Assembly (NCBI GenBank): GCA_023150835.1
Contig: JAKLKB010000018.1
Location: forward strand, 1-64,000
Length of the DNA: 64,000 nt
Source of the DNA: Myxococcota bacterium
Lineage (GTDB): Bacteria > Myxococcota_C > UBA6777
Reading direction: 5' to 3'
Shown: positions 43,864-55,100 of the stretch, one piece after another
Numbering within the stretch: the stretch's first letter is position 1
Layout: every line of letters starts with the position of its first letter
Notes under the pieces: generated by a model
What the model was told of the DNA's origin: nothing
Seen by the model: the letters and a program-made list of their open reading frames with translations, nothing else
Databases searched by the model: none
Translations under genes and position numbers: made by a program

Positions 43864-45183
43864 CTAAAACCGCACAGGAAAGCTCTTCCAACGCGCAACC
43901 ACTTGGCCGCCTCGTACTGCGTCGATCGTCTCAAAGTTCAGCAGCGCATCCCCCTCCATCGGTCGAAAAAACACAAAGTCTCCTTGCTCGATCTCGACCG
44001 CATCAGAGCCGATCAACAGCGACTGGTTCGGCAGTAGGTTGGCGTTTGGCGCACCCGCCGTCAAAGGCTCGACCACAAGGCCCGTTGGAGACGCGATCTC
44101 CCTCGACCAGCCGCCCCCGTAGATGTAAAAAGACCGACCGCGATTGGGATCCCACCAGCGCAACAGCCCCTCAAATGACTCCAGAAAAGCAACCTGATTG
44201 CCCTCAAGCTTTTTTAACACAGGAGCCGCGATCCATACCGCAGGACGGTGCGCTGCGAGCGTGTAAAAATCAAAATGCGCGGGCTGCAAAAAGGCACTTC
44301 CAATGCTGAGATCGCGGATACTCGTGCGTTTCTCCATCCCTTGATACAGCGAATAGGTCTTGCTCCCACCACCATTCAAGGTCAATGGCTTCGCAAACAT
44401 CGACGGATACGCCGATCTTGCCTCGCTCACAAACGCTTCGTATCGCCGCAAGACCTCTTGAAATGCCCGTTGTACCGCAGAACGCTGCGATGGAACAGCA
44501 AATGGCGTGTGCGGGACATGCCCGTCATAGCCCATCAGCCCCGAAAAAACCAGATGTTTTGGATGGCTTGCGATCACGTTCAACGCCTCCTTGAGTGCCT
44601 TCGCATCGGCAAATCCGCCACGCCGAAGCCCCACATCGATCTCCAGATTGATCCGCAACACCAACCCCTCTGCCTTTGCCCACGCAAGATAGCGCTCCAA
44701 CCGCTGCCGCGAATCCACCAGCCATTGTACCGCCCCCAACAACGGCTGCTTTTGCGCAGATCCCATCGAACGCACCGCAAACTGCGCAGCCTCCACCGAC
44801 CAAGGCTTGCCCAGCAGATAATCCATCTGACCCCCAAAATGCCCAAACAAGCGCGGTAAAAAGCGCGCATGAAACACCATCAACCCCTTTGCATCGGTCT
44901 TTTTGCACAGGTAGGACAGCAGCTCAAGACTCGGCAGCGACTTGACCACGATCCGCAGGCGATACGGCTCTCTCACCACATGACGGATCGCCTCGGTGTT
45001 GTGATCCAAACGCCCCAGATCGATCACCAACGCGGGCTGCCCCTCGGCCTGCCCTTTCAGCACTCTGTTCAGCCCCGAAAAAAAAGCGTCGTGCTTTCCC
45101 CCCCCTTTGCTCGGCTTCAACACAAACAACCCCACCACAAGCAACCCAACACCCAGCCCGATCCATACACGCACACGTCTCAT
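43864..45183 (-). CDS. Membrane-anchored PLP enzyme, alanine racemase / D-threonine aldolase-like
   Basis: A 439-residue product. ATG 45183 has GGAGG upstream at about nine bases. MRRVRVWIGLGVGLLVVGLFVL is an uncleaved N-terminal anchor. PALVIDLGRLDHNTEAIRHVVREPYRLRIVVKSLPSLELLSYL is the start of an alanine racemase-type barrel, with the PLP lysine in VVKS. LRINLEIDVGLRRGGF and FSGLMGYDGHVPH follow the barrel as in D-threonine aldolase-like proteins, and SDAVEIEQGDFVFFRP near the end is the C-terminal beta domain. The reaction (racemisation or retro-aldol cleavage of D-amino acids) is inferred. The anchor suggests action in the periplasm, which is unusual. Confidence 0.75.
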   Translation of the reverse strand: MRRVRVWIGLGVGLLVVGLFVLKPSKGGGKHDAFFSGLNRVLKGQAEGQPALVIDLGRLDHNTEAIRHVVREPYRLRIVVKSLPSLELLSYLCKKTDAKGLMVFHARFLPRLFGHFGGQMDYLLGKPWSVEAAQFAVRSMGSAQKQPLLGAVQWLVDSRQRLERYLAWAKAEGLVLRINLEIDVGLRRGGFADAKALKEALNVIASHPKHLVFSGLMGYDGHVPHTPFAVPSQRSAVQRAFQEVLRRYEAFVSEARSAYPSMFAKPLTLNGGGSKTYSLYQGMEKRTSIRDLSIGSAFLQPAHFDFYTLAAHRPAVWIAAPVLKKLEGNQVAFLESFEGLLRWWDPNRGRSFYIYGGGWSREIASPTGLVVEPLTAGAPNANLLPNQSLLIGSDAVEIEQGDFVFFRPMEGDALLNFETIDAVRGGQVVARWKSFPVRF

Positions 45184-45395
45184 TGCCCTCGACCTCCCGA
45201 CCTTTTCAAAAAACTCCGCTCCACCTATACCACACCTCTGTCTTTTCTTACAGATGTCACTTAACACACCAACTTGACCTATCCCCCGCTCTTTGCTACG
45301 TTCAATCCCCTTCTGAAGAAGTTCGCCTCGCGGCATCCATCCCACGCTCCCACCTTTTGCGCCTGATGGACGCCTCCGTACCACAAGGAACCGCA

Positions 45396-45992
45396 ATGTC
45401 CGAAGCCAACAAAGCTCAAAAAAAGAAAGCACAACTCCGCGAAGCCGCCTACCGCTGCTTTCAAAAGTCTGGCTATTACGAAACCACCGTCGATGATATC
45501 TGCCAAAAAGCCCAATGCTCAAAAGGCAGTTTCTATTATCACTACGCCTCCAAACAAGAAGTCTTTATCGATATCCTCCAAGTCTGGGCCCGCGAAGTCA
45601 TCTCCGAGATGCTCAAGTCCTTTGAAGATGCCCTCGCCAACGAAACCCCCATCGAAGCCGTCACCCAAGCCATCCAAAACGAAGTCCGACGCGGTCGCGC
45701 CATCGTCCCGCTCTGGCTCGAATTCACCATCCACGCCCACCGCGACGAACTCGTCCGAAACGCCCTCTCCAAATTCTTCCGACGTACCCGCAACGCCATC
45801 TCCGAGATGCTCGAACCCCTCACCCGCGATCGCTTCTCCGCAGAAGAAAGCGAAGGCATCGCCGCCGGCATCTTCGGTATGTACACCGGCCTGATTATGC
45901 AAGAACTCGCCGACCCCGAAACCGCCGATGCCAGCGAGTCCGTCGCACGCATCATGCGCGTCATGTCCATTCTTCTCGCTCCCATCGCCTGA
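45396..45992 (+). CDS. TetR/AcrR-family transcriptional regulator
   Basis: A 198-residue product. ATG 45396 follows AAGGAACCGCA. The DNA-binding part is KAQLREAAYRCFQKSGYYETTVDDICQKAQCSKGSFYYHYASKQEVFIDIL, a textbook TetR helix-turn-helix (residues 10-58). The C-terminal ligand domain is helical (IEAVTQAIQNEVRRGRAIVPLWLEFTIHAHRDELVR). The gene is 132 bases upstream of fas in the same direction, with a TetR-style palindrome in between. It is likely the local regulator of fatty acid synthesis, responding to acyl-CoA or a similar ligand. Confidence 0.88.
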   Translation: MSEANKAQKKKAQLREAAYRCFQKSGYYETTVDDICQKAQCSKGSFYYHYASKQEVFIDILQVWAREVISEMLKSFEDALANETPIEAVTQAIQNEVRRGRAIVPLWLEFTIHAHRDELVRNALSKFFRRTRNAISEMLEPLTRDRFSAEESEGIAAGIFGMYTGLIMQELADPETADASESVARIMRVMSILLAPIA

Positions 45993-46026
45993 TCTCCCTC
46001 CGCCATCCTTGATCCAAATTTTTTTA

Positions 46027-46055
46027 TTGACATCCTTCACGAATTCAAGTACCGC
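46027..46055 (+). promoter_or_regulatory. Possible promoter of fas
   Basis: TTGACA at 46027-46032 is a perfect -35 box. Seventeen bases later TACCGC (46050-46055) is only a weak -10. The palindrome at 46080-46093 would lie just downstream of the start point. Confidence 0.35.
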
Positions 46056-46079
46056 CCTCTTCCATTGATTTTTCTTTAG

Positions 46080-46093
46080 ACCGACCAGTCGGT
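46080..46093. promoter_or_regulatory. TetR-type operator candidate upstream of fas
   Basis: ACCGAC-CA-GTCGGT is a perfect 6-2-6 inverted repeat, 32 bases before the fas start codon. Its size and form match many TetR-family operators, and a TetR gene is the next gene upstream. Confidence 0.65.
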
Positions 46094-46124
46094 TTTTGTT
46101 TGCCCAAAAGAGAAGAGGGATACG

Positions 46125-49100
46125 ATGCGAAGAACAGAAGAGCGCAACAACGGGAAAGCAGCGGTTGTTCAAGCGGCAGAGGAGGGTGCTTCTTTGTCGG
46201 CGTCAGCGAAAGAACAGCTGTGGGGTCTGGAGCGCACGTCGCAAGGGTTCGTGTCGTACGATGGAGAAGGGGGGCAACAAGGCGGCGCGTTGTACACAAG
46301 CGGTCAAGTGACTGCGGTGCGCTCGTTGTTGTCGCGTCTGGTGCTGGGGGAAAACCAAGCGGCGATCTCGTTTGCGGGACAAGGTTTCTATGATCTGGAT
46401 CATCTTGCGGGTTTGATGCGGGGATCGCGGGAAGTACGGGCATTGTTGGAAGCCGCGACAGCACATCTAGAATCACTGGTCCACACACAAGAAGCGCGAT
46501 GGAGCGGGTGTTATGCCGATGGCTTCGATGTGATGGCTTGGTTGCAAGAGCCTTCGACGCGCCCGTCGGCAGCGGTATTACGGGGCGGTTGTTATTCACA
46601 GCCGCTGATCTTGATCCAACAAGTCGCTTTGTATGTCGCGTTGTACGAAGAAGGGATCCGCGAAGCCTTTGCGGTGGGGGCGATCCCCGTGATCTTTGGT
46701 CACTCTCAAGGCTTACAGACGGCGTTGTTGGTGGCGGAAAGCCCAAACGGACAGATCGAGACCGAACGGCTCTTGGCTTATGTAAGCTATGCCTTTTGGC
46801 AGGGTCTGGTGATGGAACAAGGATACACCGTCACGCCCGAACGTTCGGCGGAAGGGGCGTCACCGATGGCGGCGATCTCGGGTCCGTCGCTTGCGGTGTT
46901 GGAACAGGTGTTGGCGCGTTTCAATCGCAGTTTGCCCGAAGCAGCGCAAGTCGATATCTCGTTGTACAACACACGCAATCGCCATGTGGTGAGCAGCCAT
47001 CCTGCGGTGCTTTCGACGCTACGCAAGGCGATGGAGGCCCAAGCCGAGCGCGAGGCTGCCCGAAAAAAAGCCGGGCGATTCGGAGGACAACCGCTACAGT
47101 TTACATGGGAATATCTCGAAGTCAGCGGCCCGTTTCATTCGCGTTATATGCGCGAAGGCTTTGAGCAGATGCAGCGAAAAGTCCGAGATATCGGCTTTGA
47201 TTTTTCAAAAAGCCGCTTCTTTGTGGATGTGTTGTGTGGCCACACAGGGCGCGTGTTGACGCAACAGCCCGATGTATTGGATGAGTTGCTGCACAATCAG
47301 TTTGTGCGCTCGGTACGTTGGTCGCGGATGTTGCGCAGTTTGGAGCCTTACAACGGAGTTTCGGATATCTTGGATCTCGGGCCGGGGGATGGGGTGATGC
47401 GCTTGACGGCTTCGGCCTTGCGTGGAACGGGACGACAAGTCCACACGCTTTACACCCAAGAAGGCCAAGACGCTTTCTTTCTACAAGCTCCGCAGACACC
47501 TCGTCCTGTGGCTTATTGCAGCTTTCTTCCGTCTGTTTCTCCCGATGAGGCAGGGGGATGGCGCGTCGAAAACCGATACACCCGCGCAACGGGCCATGCA
47601 CCCGTGATCTTGCCGGGGATGACCCCCACCACGTCGGATGTCCCGATCGTCGCCGCAGCGGCCAACCAAGGTTTTACCGCCGAGTTGGCGGGCGGCGGTC
47701 AAGTCAACGAACGGATCTTTTGGTTGCGGATGGAAGAGCTTCAAGAGGCCCTTGGACCCGGGCGTGAAGTCGTCTTCAACGCGCTGTATCTCGATCCGTA
47801 TCTGTGGGATCTTCATGTGCGCAAAACGGGCTTGGTGCAAAAAGCACGCAAGGCGGGTTATCCGATCTGTGGTGTGACGATCAGCGCAGGGATGCCCGAA
47901 GTCTCCGAAGCTGTCGCTCTTTTGGATGAGTTTGTGTCGTTGGGGATGTGGCTCAATGCTTTCAAGCCCGGGACGTTGGCGCAGATCCGTCACGTCGTCA
48001 AGATCGCACAAGCCGCACCGCACCATACGATCTTTGTGCATCTCGAAGGCGGCAAGGCAGGCGGGCATCACTCGTGGGAAGATCTCGAACAGCTTTTGTT
48101 GGACGGCTATCACCTCTTGCGCGAACAGCCCAACCTCGTGCTTTGCGTGGGCGGCGGGATCGGAAGCGAGGCCCACGCCAATGCCCTGCTGACAGGCCGA
48201 TGGTCTCTCGCTCACGATCTGCCACAGATGCCCGTCGATGCGGTGCTTTTGGGGACGCTCACGATGGCTTGCAAAGAAGCCACCACCTCCGCACAAGTCA
48301 AACAAGCCCTTGTCGATGCTCCCGGCTGCGCGGGATGGGTCTTTGCAGGCCACGTCGAAGGCCAGACCACTTCGGGAAAAAGCGCACTCAACGCAGATAT
48401 CCACTACATCGACAACGCTGCCTCCCGCTGTGGGCGTTTGTTGGATGAAGTCGCGGGCGATGCGATCGCAGTTCAAGCCCGACGCGATGAGATCATCGCG
48501 GCACTCAACCAAACCGCCAAGCCTTACTTTGGCGATCTCTCGACCATGACGTATCATGCCGTCGCGCAGCGCCTTGTCACGTTGATGGCCCTCGGACGTC
48601 ACGGACGCTACGAAGACGGTCCTTGGCTTGATACGACGCACCGCACACGATTCGCAGACTTTTTGCAGCTTGCAGAGGCTCGATTGTGCGAACAAGAAGA
48701 AGGCCGCTTCGCATGCTTTTTTGGAACCTTCGAAGCGCTTGACCATCCACAGGCTTGTGTCGATCGGCTGCTTGCGCTGTATCCCCACGCAGCCCAGCAG
48801 ATCTTGCATCCTGCGGATGTTCGGCGATTTTTGTATGATATCTGTGGCCGCGCTGGCAAGCCTGTTCCGTTCGTTCCCGTCATCGACGCCGAAGTGCGGC
48901 GTTGGTACAAAGCAGACTCGCTCTGGCAAGCCCACGATGATCGCTACAGCGCCGACCAAGTTCTGATCATCCCCGGCCCTGCGGCCCTTCAAGGACTCCG
49001 TAGCGCAGATCAGCCTGTGGCCTCGATGCTTGGGCGGTTTGTGGACGCACTCCAAGCAGAAGTCCAACAGATGCCCGCGCCTCCCCACGCCGAACGTTCA

Positions 49101-52100
49101 CCGCTGTCTCTCTCCCGATGGCCCGAAGGTTGTACAGGTAGCGTGACGTTGTGCAGCGATCCCCATCCGACCGCCCCGCGCTACGAAGTGGTCCTGACGA
49201 TCCCATCGGCCCTTCCAACAGAACCGACCGAATGGTTTGGATTCCTTCGCGAGGCTTTTACAGGCCCCCTGATCACCGCCATGACCTCGATCCGCCTCTA
49301 CCAACAAGGCGGCTCACAGCCCAATCCCTTGCGCGAGCTGTGCGTGTGTGAAGCAGGCGCACAACTGCGTATGATCATGACCGAAGGACGGCGCATCCAG
49401 TCGCTTACCTATCATCCAAACAACACTGCGGCCCACGAAACCGTCCACCTTTCCTTACACACTGACCAAGCCAACGACGCCCACCTCCATCTCGATATCT
49501 CTCTTGCATCGGCCTTTACAACAGAGCCTGCCCTCTACAGGCTGCCTTTGCGCGTCCAAGACGGTATCTTGCTCGTCGATGCCCGCGAACAAGAACAAAC
49601 CTTGCGCGACTTTTACCAACACGCGCTCTTTGGCCGTCTGTTGGCCCCTGTCGAAGCCTTTGCCCCCACCCACCACACCACCCACGCGGACCCCCAAAAG
49701 CTCCGAGGCTACGCGGTCTCCACAGGCTCTCATGGTGATCCGTCGCACCTGCCGATGAATATGGCCTTTTCTTTGGTCTGGGAGCCTCTCTTCCGCTTGC
49801 TTTCTGCCGAAGGGGTTTGCGAAGGGATCTTGCGACTTGTTCATCTTTCCCATCACGTCGAGATCGACGCTGGTTGGCCGATCCTCCCTCACCAAGCCGT
49901 CGATGTCGAAGCCCAGATCACACGCATCGAAAACACCGACACAGGCCGAAGCATCCACACCCGATGCACCCTCTCACGCAACGGTGCGCGCTGCGCGATC
50001 GTTGAATCGGCCTTTTTTGTGCGTGGCTTTTTTGGCCGAACAACCGACATCTTGCGCACCAAAGAGATCATCGACACCTCACTGATCTTGCGCGATCAAG
50101 GCAGCATCGACTTTTTGCTTGCACACGGATGGCTGCATCGCACCTCCGACACCCCTCTGCACGTCGGCGATATCTTGCAACTGCGTGCGCTCCAAGAAGA
50201 ACACCGCCCCCGAAAAGGTCTTGCGCATTTTGCCGCAACAGGTCAGATCTGGCGTGGTTCCCAACCGATCGCCACGCTCGCGCTCGATCTACGGGCAGCG
50301 CGCAAACTCCATCCTCTGCAAGCCCTTCTCCAAGCCTTCGCCCAAGAACAAGCCACCCCGCGCAAGCCTGTCACGCCCCGCATCCTTGCGCATACCGAGA
50401 CCCAAGCCCCCCAATCCATGCAAACCTTTGCAGAAGTCAGCGGCGATCTCAACCCGATCCATCGCAGCTTGCTGTTTGCTCGGATGGGACGGCTCGATCG
50501 CCCGATCGTGCATGGGATGTGGACCGCTGCCCGCCTGCATAGCTTCTTGGTCGCCTCGGTGGTCGATGGCGAAGAAAGCCGCGTCCTTGATTACAAAGCC
50601 TCCTTCCTTGCGCCGCTTTTGCTTGGTGAACGCTTGCGACTCGAAGCCACCCGCACAGCCGTCCAAGAGGGCGTCTTGTTCGTCGAGCTTACAGCTTCCG
50701 CCATGCGCGACGCCCAAGCCATCGCCGTTGTTCGCGCCGAAGCCAAAGTCAAGATGCCCCGCAGCGTCTATCTGTTCCCCGGCCAAGGCATCCAACAAAA
50801 AGGCATGGGCATGGAGGCTTACGCCCGCTCCAAAGCGGCGCGCAACGTCTGGGATCAAGCGGATGCTTATACACGCGAACATCTCGGATTCTCGATCTTG
50901 GAGATCGTGCGCAACAACCCCAAAGAGCTTCTCGTCCAAGGCCGCACCCACGTCCATCCCCAAGGCGTCTTGCATCTCACGCAGTTCACACAAGTCAGCA
51001 TGGCTGTGATGGCGCAAGCACAAGTCGCAGAGCTCCGCGAGTCCGGGCTTTTGGACCCTGATGCGATCTTATGCGGTCACAGCGTCGGCGAATACAACGC
51101 CATCGGTGTGACAGGTATCCTCCCGCTGACAGATGTCGTCGAGATCGTCTATCATCGGGGACTTGTGATGCACGCACTCGTCCCACGCGATGAATCGGGC
51201 GAAAGCGGCTACCGCATGGGCGTTCTTCGCCCTCATTACGCAGGAATGGATCACGCCCAAGCCGAAGCCCTTGTCGAGCAAGTCGCCAAACAAACCGGCC
51301 AGTTCTTGCAGATCGTCAACTACAACGTCCGAGGCCGTCAGTACTCCGTCACAGGGCAGATCGGCGCGCTTCGGCTTCTTGAGCAGCTTCTCGATCAGCG
51401 CGCAACACAGAAAAAGCCCCCCTACATCGAAGTCCCGGGCATCGATGTTCCCTTCCATTCGTCCGTCTTGTTCAACGGTGTCGACGACTTCCGCAAAACT
51501 TTGGAGGCGCGCTTCCCTCAAGATATCGATGAACAACGACTCTTGGGTCGTTATATCCCCAACCTTGTCCCCAAACTCTTCTCTCTCGACAAGCCATACA
51601 TCGAAGAAGTTCAACAGACCACTCAGTCGCCGATCCTAGAAAAAGTCCTTGCAGACTTCGCCGACTACGCCGCCACCCCCAAGCGCCTCGCACGTATCCT
51701 GCTCATTGAGCTGTTGGCATGGCAGTTTGCAAGCCCTGTCCGTTGGATCGAGACCCAAGAGCTGCTCTTCCAACGCCGTTCGCTCGGTGGGATCGAGATC
51801 CAGCGCGCTATCGAGATCGGCGTGGGCTACCAGCCCACCTTGGCAAACATGGCGCGTTATTCCCACCAACTGCTCGGCCCTTCAGCTCCTGATATCGAGA
51901 TCCTCAATATCGAAGCGGAAGCGGATCGCGTCTTCTTGCGCGACCAAGACACCCTGCCACCTCAAGCCCAAGATACCGCTGCTCCGGCCTCGATCCAGCC
52001 TCTCTCCGCTCAAAAGCCACAGCCCTCACAACAGGCCACCTCCTCCGCTTCGCTCCAGCAACCATCACAACAGGCCATCCCATCGACAAACGCCGCCTCC

Positions 52101-55100
52101 CCCGTTTCGGTCGGCGCACCGCCACCGCCCGATCAGCCGCTTTCTGTGGCCGAAGGCGTGACTTTTGTCCTCGCAAGCCAAGCCCGTATCCGCCCCGATC
52201 AGCTTTCCATGCAAGAGACCCTCGATGATCTCTTTGACGGCGTTTCATCGCGCCGCAACCAAGTCCTGCTCGACCTTGGCGCAGAGTTTCAGATGGGACC
52301 GATCGACGGGGCCCATGAAAAACCTTTGCGCGAACTGATCGCCGAGATCACCCGCCGCTGCCCTTCCTACAAAGCCCCCGGAAAATATATGCGCGCCACC
52401 CAAGATGATTCGATCAAACGAGTCTTCGGACGCGCTGGACTGACGCGCAAAGAAGTGGAAAGCCACTTTGAACAACAATTCGGCCTTGGTTCGGGCTTGC
52501 GCGAGAGCGCGTTGTGTCTGCTCGCCTTGGAAAGCCGCGAAGGAGCCTCCGCTCGCGGCGGCAGCATGGGCTTGTTGCCCCAAGCCCTCCCATCCGACCG
52601 AAACACCGCCAAGACCTTCTTAGACGAAGCCGCCCTACGCATCGGACAGATCAAAGGTCTGACGATCAGCCGACAAGGCGCACACAGCACAGGGGGCGGA
52701 GCCTCCGTCGATGCCGCTGTCGTCCAAGAGCTTGAGTCCAAGATCCTCGGACCCAAGGGGATCTTGATGCAACAAGCCCGTGAGATCGCCGAACGTCTGG
52801 GGCATCCGATCGAGGCCGCAGCAAGCGGGCTTCCTGCGCAACACAATGAACAAGCCGAAAAGCTGGCTCTCTACGAAGCAGAACACGACAGCGAGTTTGT
52901 CGAATGGCTTCAACCGCGCTTTGATGCCAAAAAGCACGTCGCGCTGACTTCTTCGTGGGCGTCTGCTCGACGCGATGTGGCTCGATTGTTCTTTGATCTG
53001 CGAAACAACCGCATTGAGGCTTCCGAAGCCTTGGCACAAGTCGCCCGACTGGCCGCCTTCCACGAGGATATCACCCTCACACAAACCGCTTCTTGGTACG
53101 CAAAACTCGCCGAAGAGCAAGGCGACCTCCGTCTTGCAGGTTGGCTCCACCAGATCGCAGCGGGTGATGCGCCCCATACTCCGGCGTTTCAGCCGACGCG
53201 CCCCGCGCTCTCTTTGCAACAAGACGGCTCTTGGAGATACGCCGAGGCCGTATGCGATCAAGCCGATGCCCTCGACCGTTTTGTCGATGCCTTGTGGCCC
53301 AAAGATCGCCCTCCCCTTCTTCAAATCGGCGAACAAGGCGAATGGAACATCACTTTTTCCAAGCTCCTGTCCGAACACACCAAGCGGCCCTTTGATCTGC
53401 GCAACACGACCGCTCTGGTGACGGGTGCAAGCCCGGGATCGATCGCCTTGGCCTGTGTGCGCTTTCTTTTGCGCGGTGGAGCCCGTGTCATCGTCACCAC
53501 CAGCACTTACAACAGCGATCGTGTACGCGAATACCGCGATCTCTTCGAGACTTCTGCCGTCCCGGGTGCAGAGCTCCATGTCGTCCCCTTCAACCAAGCC
53601 TCTTTCCAAGATGTCGAGTCCCTGATCCACTGGCTGTTTTCCTCTGTCACCGAACAAGACGGAGCCAAAGTCCGCGTCGTGAAGCGCCCTTTTGCACCCG
53701 ATATCGTGCTGCCTTTCGCCGCCATCAAAGATCTCGCCACGCTCGACAGCCTCCAAGCCCGCTCCAATGCCGTGATGCGTACGATGCTGCTCAGCGTAGA
53801 GCGCCTTGTGACGGGCATCGCCACCCATTACAAGCGTCACGGTCTCCCCGCGATGCCTTGCCATATCCTGCTGCCGCTTTCGCCAAATCACGGGAGCTTC
53901 GGTGGTGACGGCGTGTACGCCGAAACCAAAGCTGCACTCGAAGTCCTCCTGACCAAGTGGGAAAGTGAACGCGAAGCGTGGGGCAAAGCCACCACCTTGT
54001 GCGCGGCCCGCATCGGATGGGTCCGTGGGACGGGCTTGATGGATGCCAACAATCTTGTGGCTCACCACCTCGAACAGCGCACAGGCATACGCACTTTTTC
54101 GAGCGATGAGATGGGCTGGTTGTTGACCGCTCTGTGTACCCATGCGGCCAGAAAACAAGCCCTCCACCAGCCGCTTGAGGCCGATCTAACGGGCGGTTTC
54201 CAGCGGATCAAAGCCCTTCGTCAGACTGTTTCGACGATCCGCACCGAACTCGAACACCAAGCCGCTCGCGTCAAGCAACGCCTGACCCTCGAAAACGCCG
54301 AAGCCACCTTGCTTGGCGCGCCCACCGATGCGCCTTTGCTTGTCGATGCGCTTCCTCATTGGCCTGCGACCTTACACCCTCGATTGACGCCTGCCACAGC
54401 CAAAAAGCCCGTCCATTGGCCCAAACGCGGCCTTTCCTTGCGCGAGATGGTGGTGATCGTTGGCATGGGCGAGATCGGCCCTTGCGGAAGCGCCCGTACC
54501 CGCTACGAGATGGAGCTCGGTCCATCCCTTTCTCCTGCTGCTGTGCTTGAGTTGGCTTGGATCACGGGCTTCGTCACCTACGAAGAAAACGGCAAAGCGG
54601 GGGTTTGGAAAGATCGCCAAACCAACACCGTGATCGCAGAACACGAGATCGCCGCTCGTTATCGTGAAAGCGTCCGCAAACATCTCGGGCTGCGCTGGAT
54701 CGAGCCTGAGACCGTAGGCATCGACCCCAACGCTCTTTCTATGTACACCTCTGTTTTTCTGGAAAAAGATTTTACTTTTTCGGTCAGCTCCGAAGAAGAA
54801 GCCCGTACTTTCTTTGCGACGGCCCCCGAAAAAACCCGTGTTCACTTTGATGCCCAAGACGGACAATGGCGCATCACACGCCTCGCTGGAACCGAAGTTA
54901 AAGTCCCCCGCCAAGTCCGCCTCCAACGTCAAGTCATGGGCCAGATCCCCAAAGGCTTCGACTTTGCGCGATTCGGTCTCTCCAACGATATGATCGAACG
55001 CATCGATCGCGTCGCTCTCTTCAACCTGATCGCCACCGTCGATGCCTTCTTGTCTGCTGGCATCGAACCCGAAGAACTCTTGCGATGGCTCCATCCTGCC

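Noticed and set aside
47481..49088. 535-codon minus-strand frame inside fas
   Set aside because: Antisense shadow of the enoyl reductase and following region; no start signal, and the plus frame is continuous with catalytic motifs.
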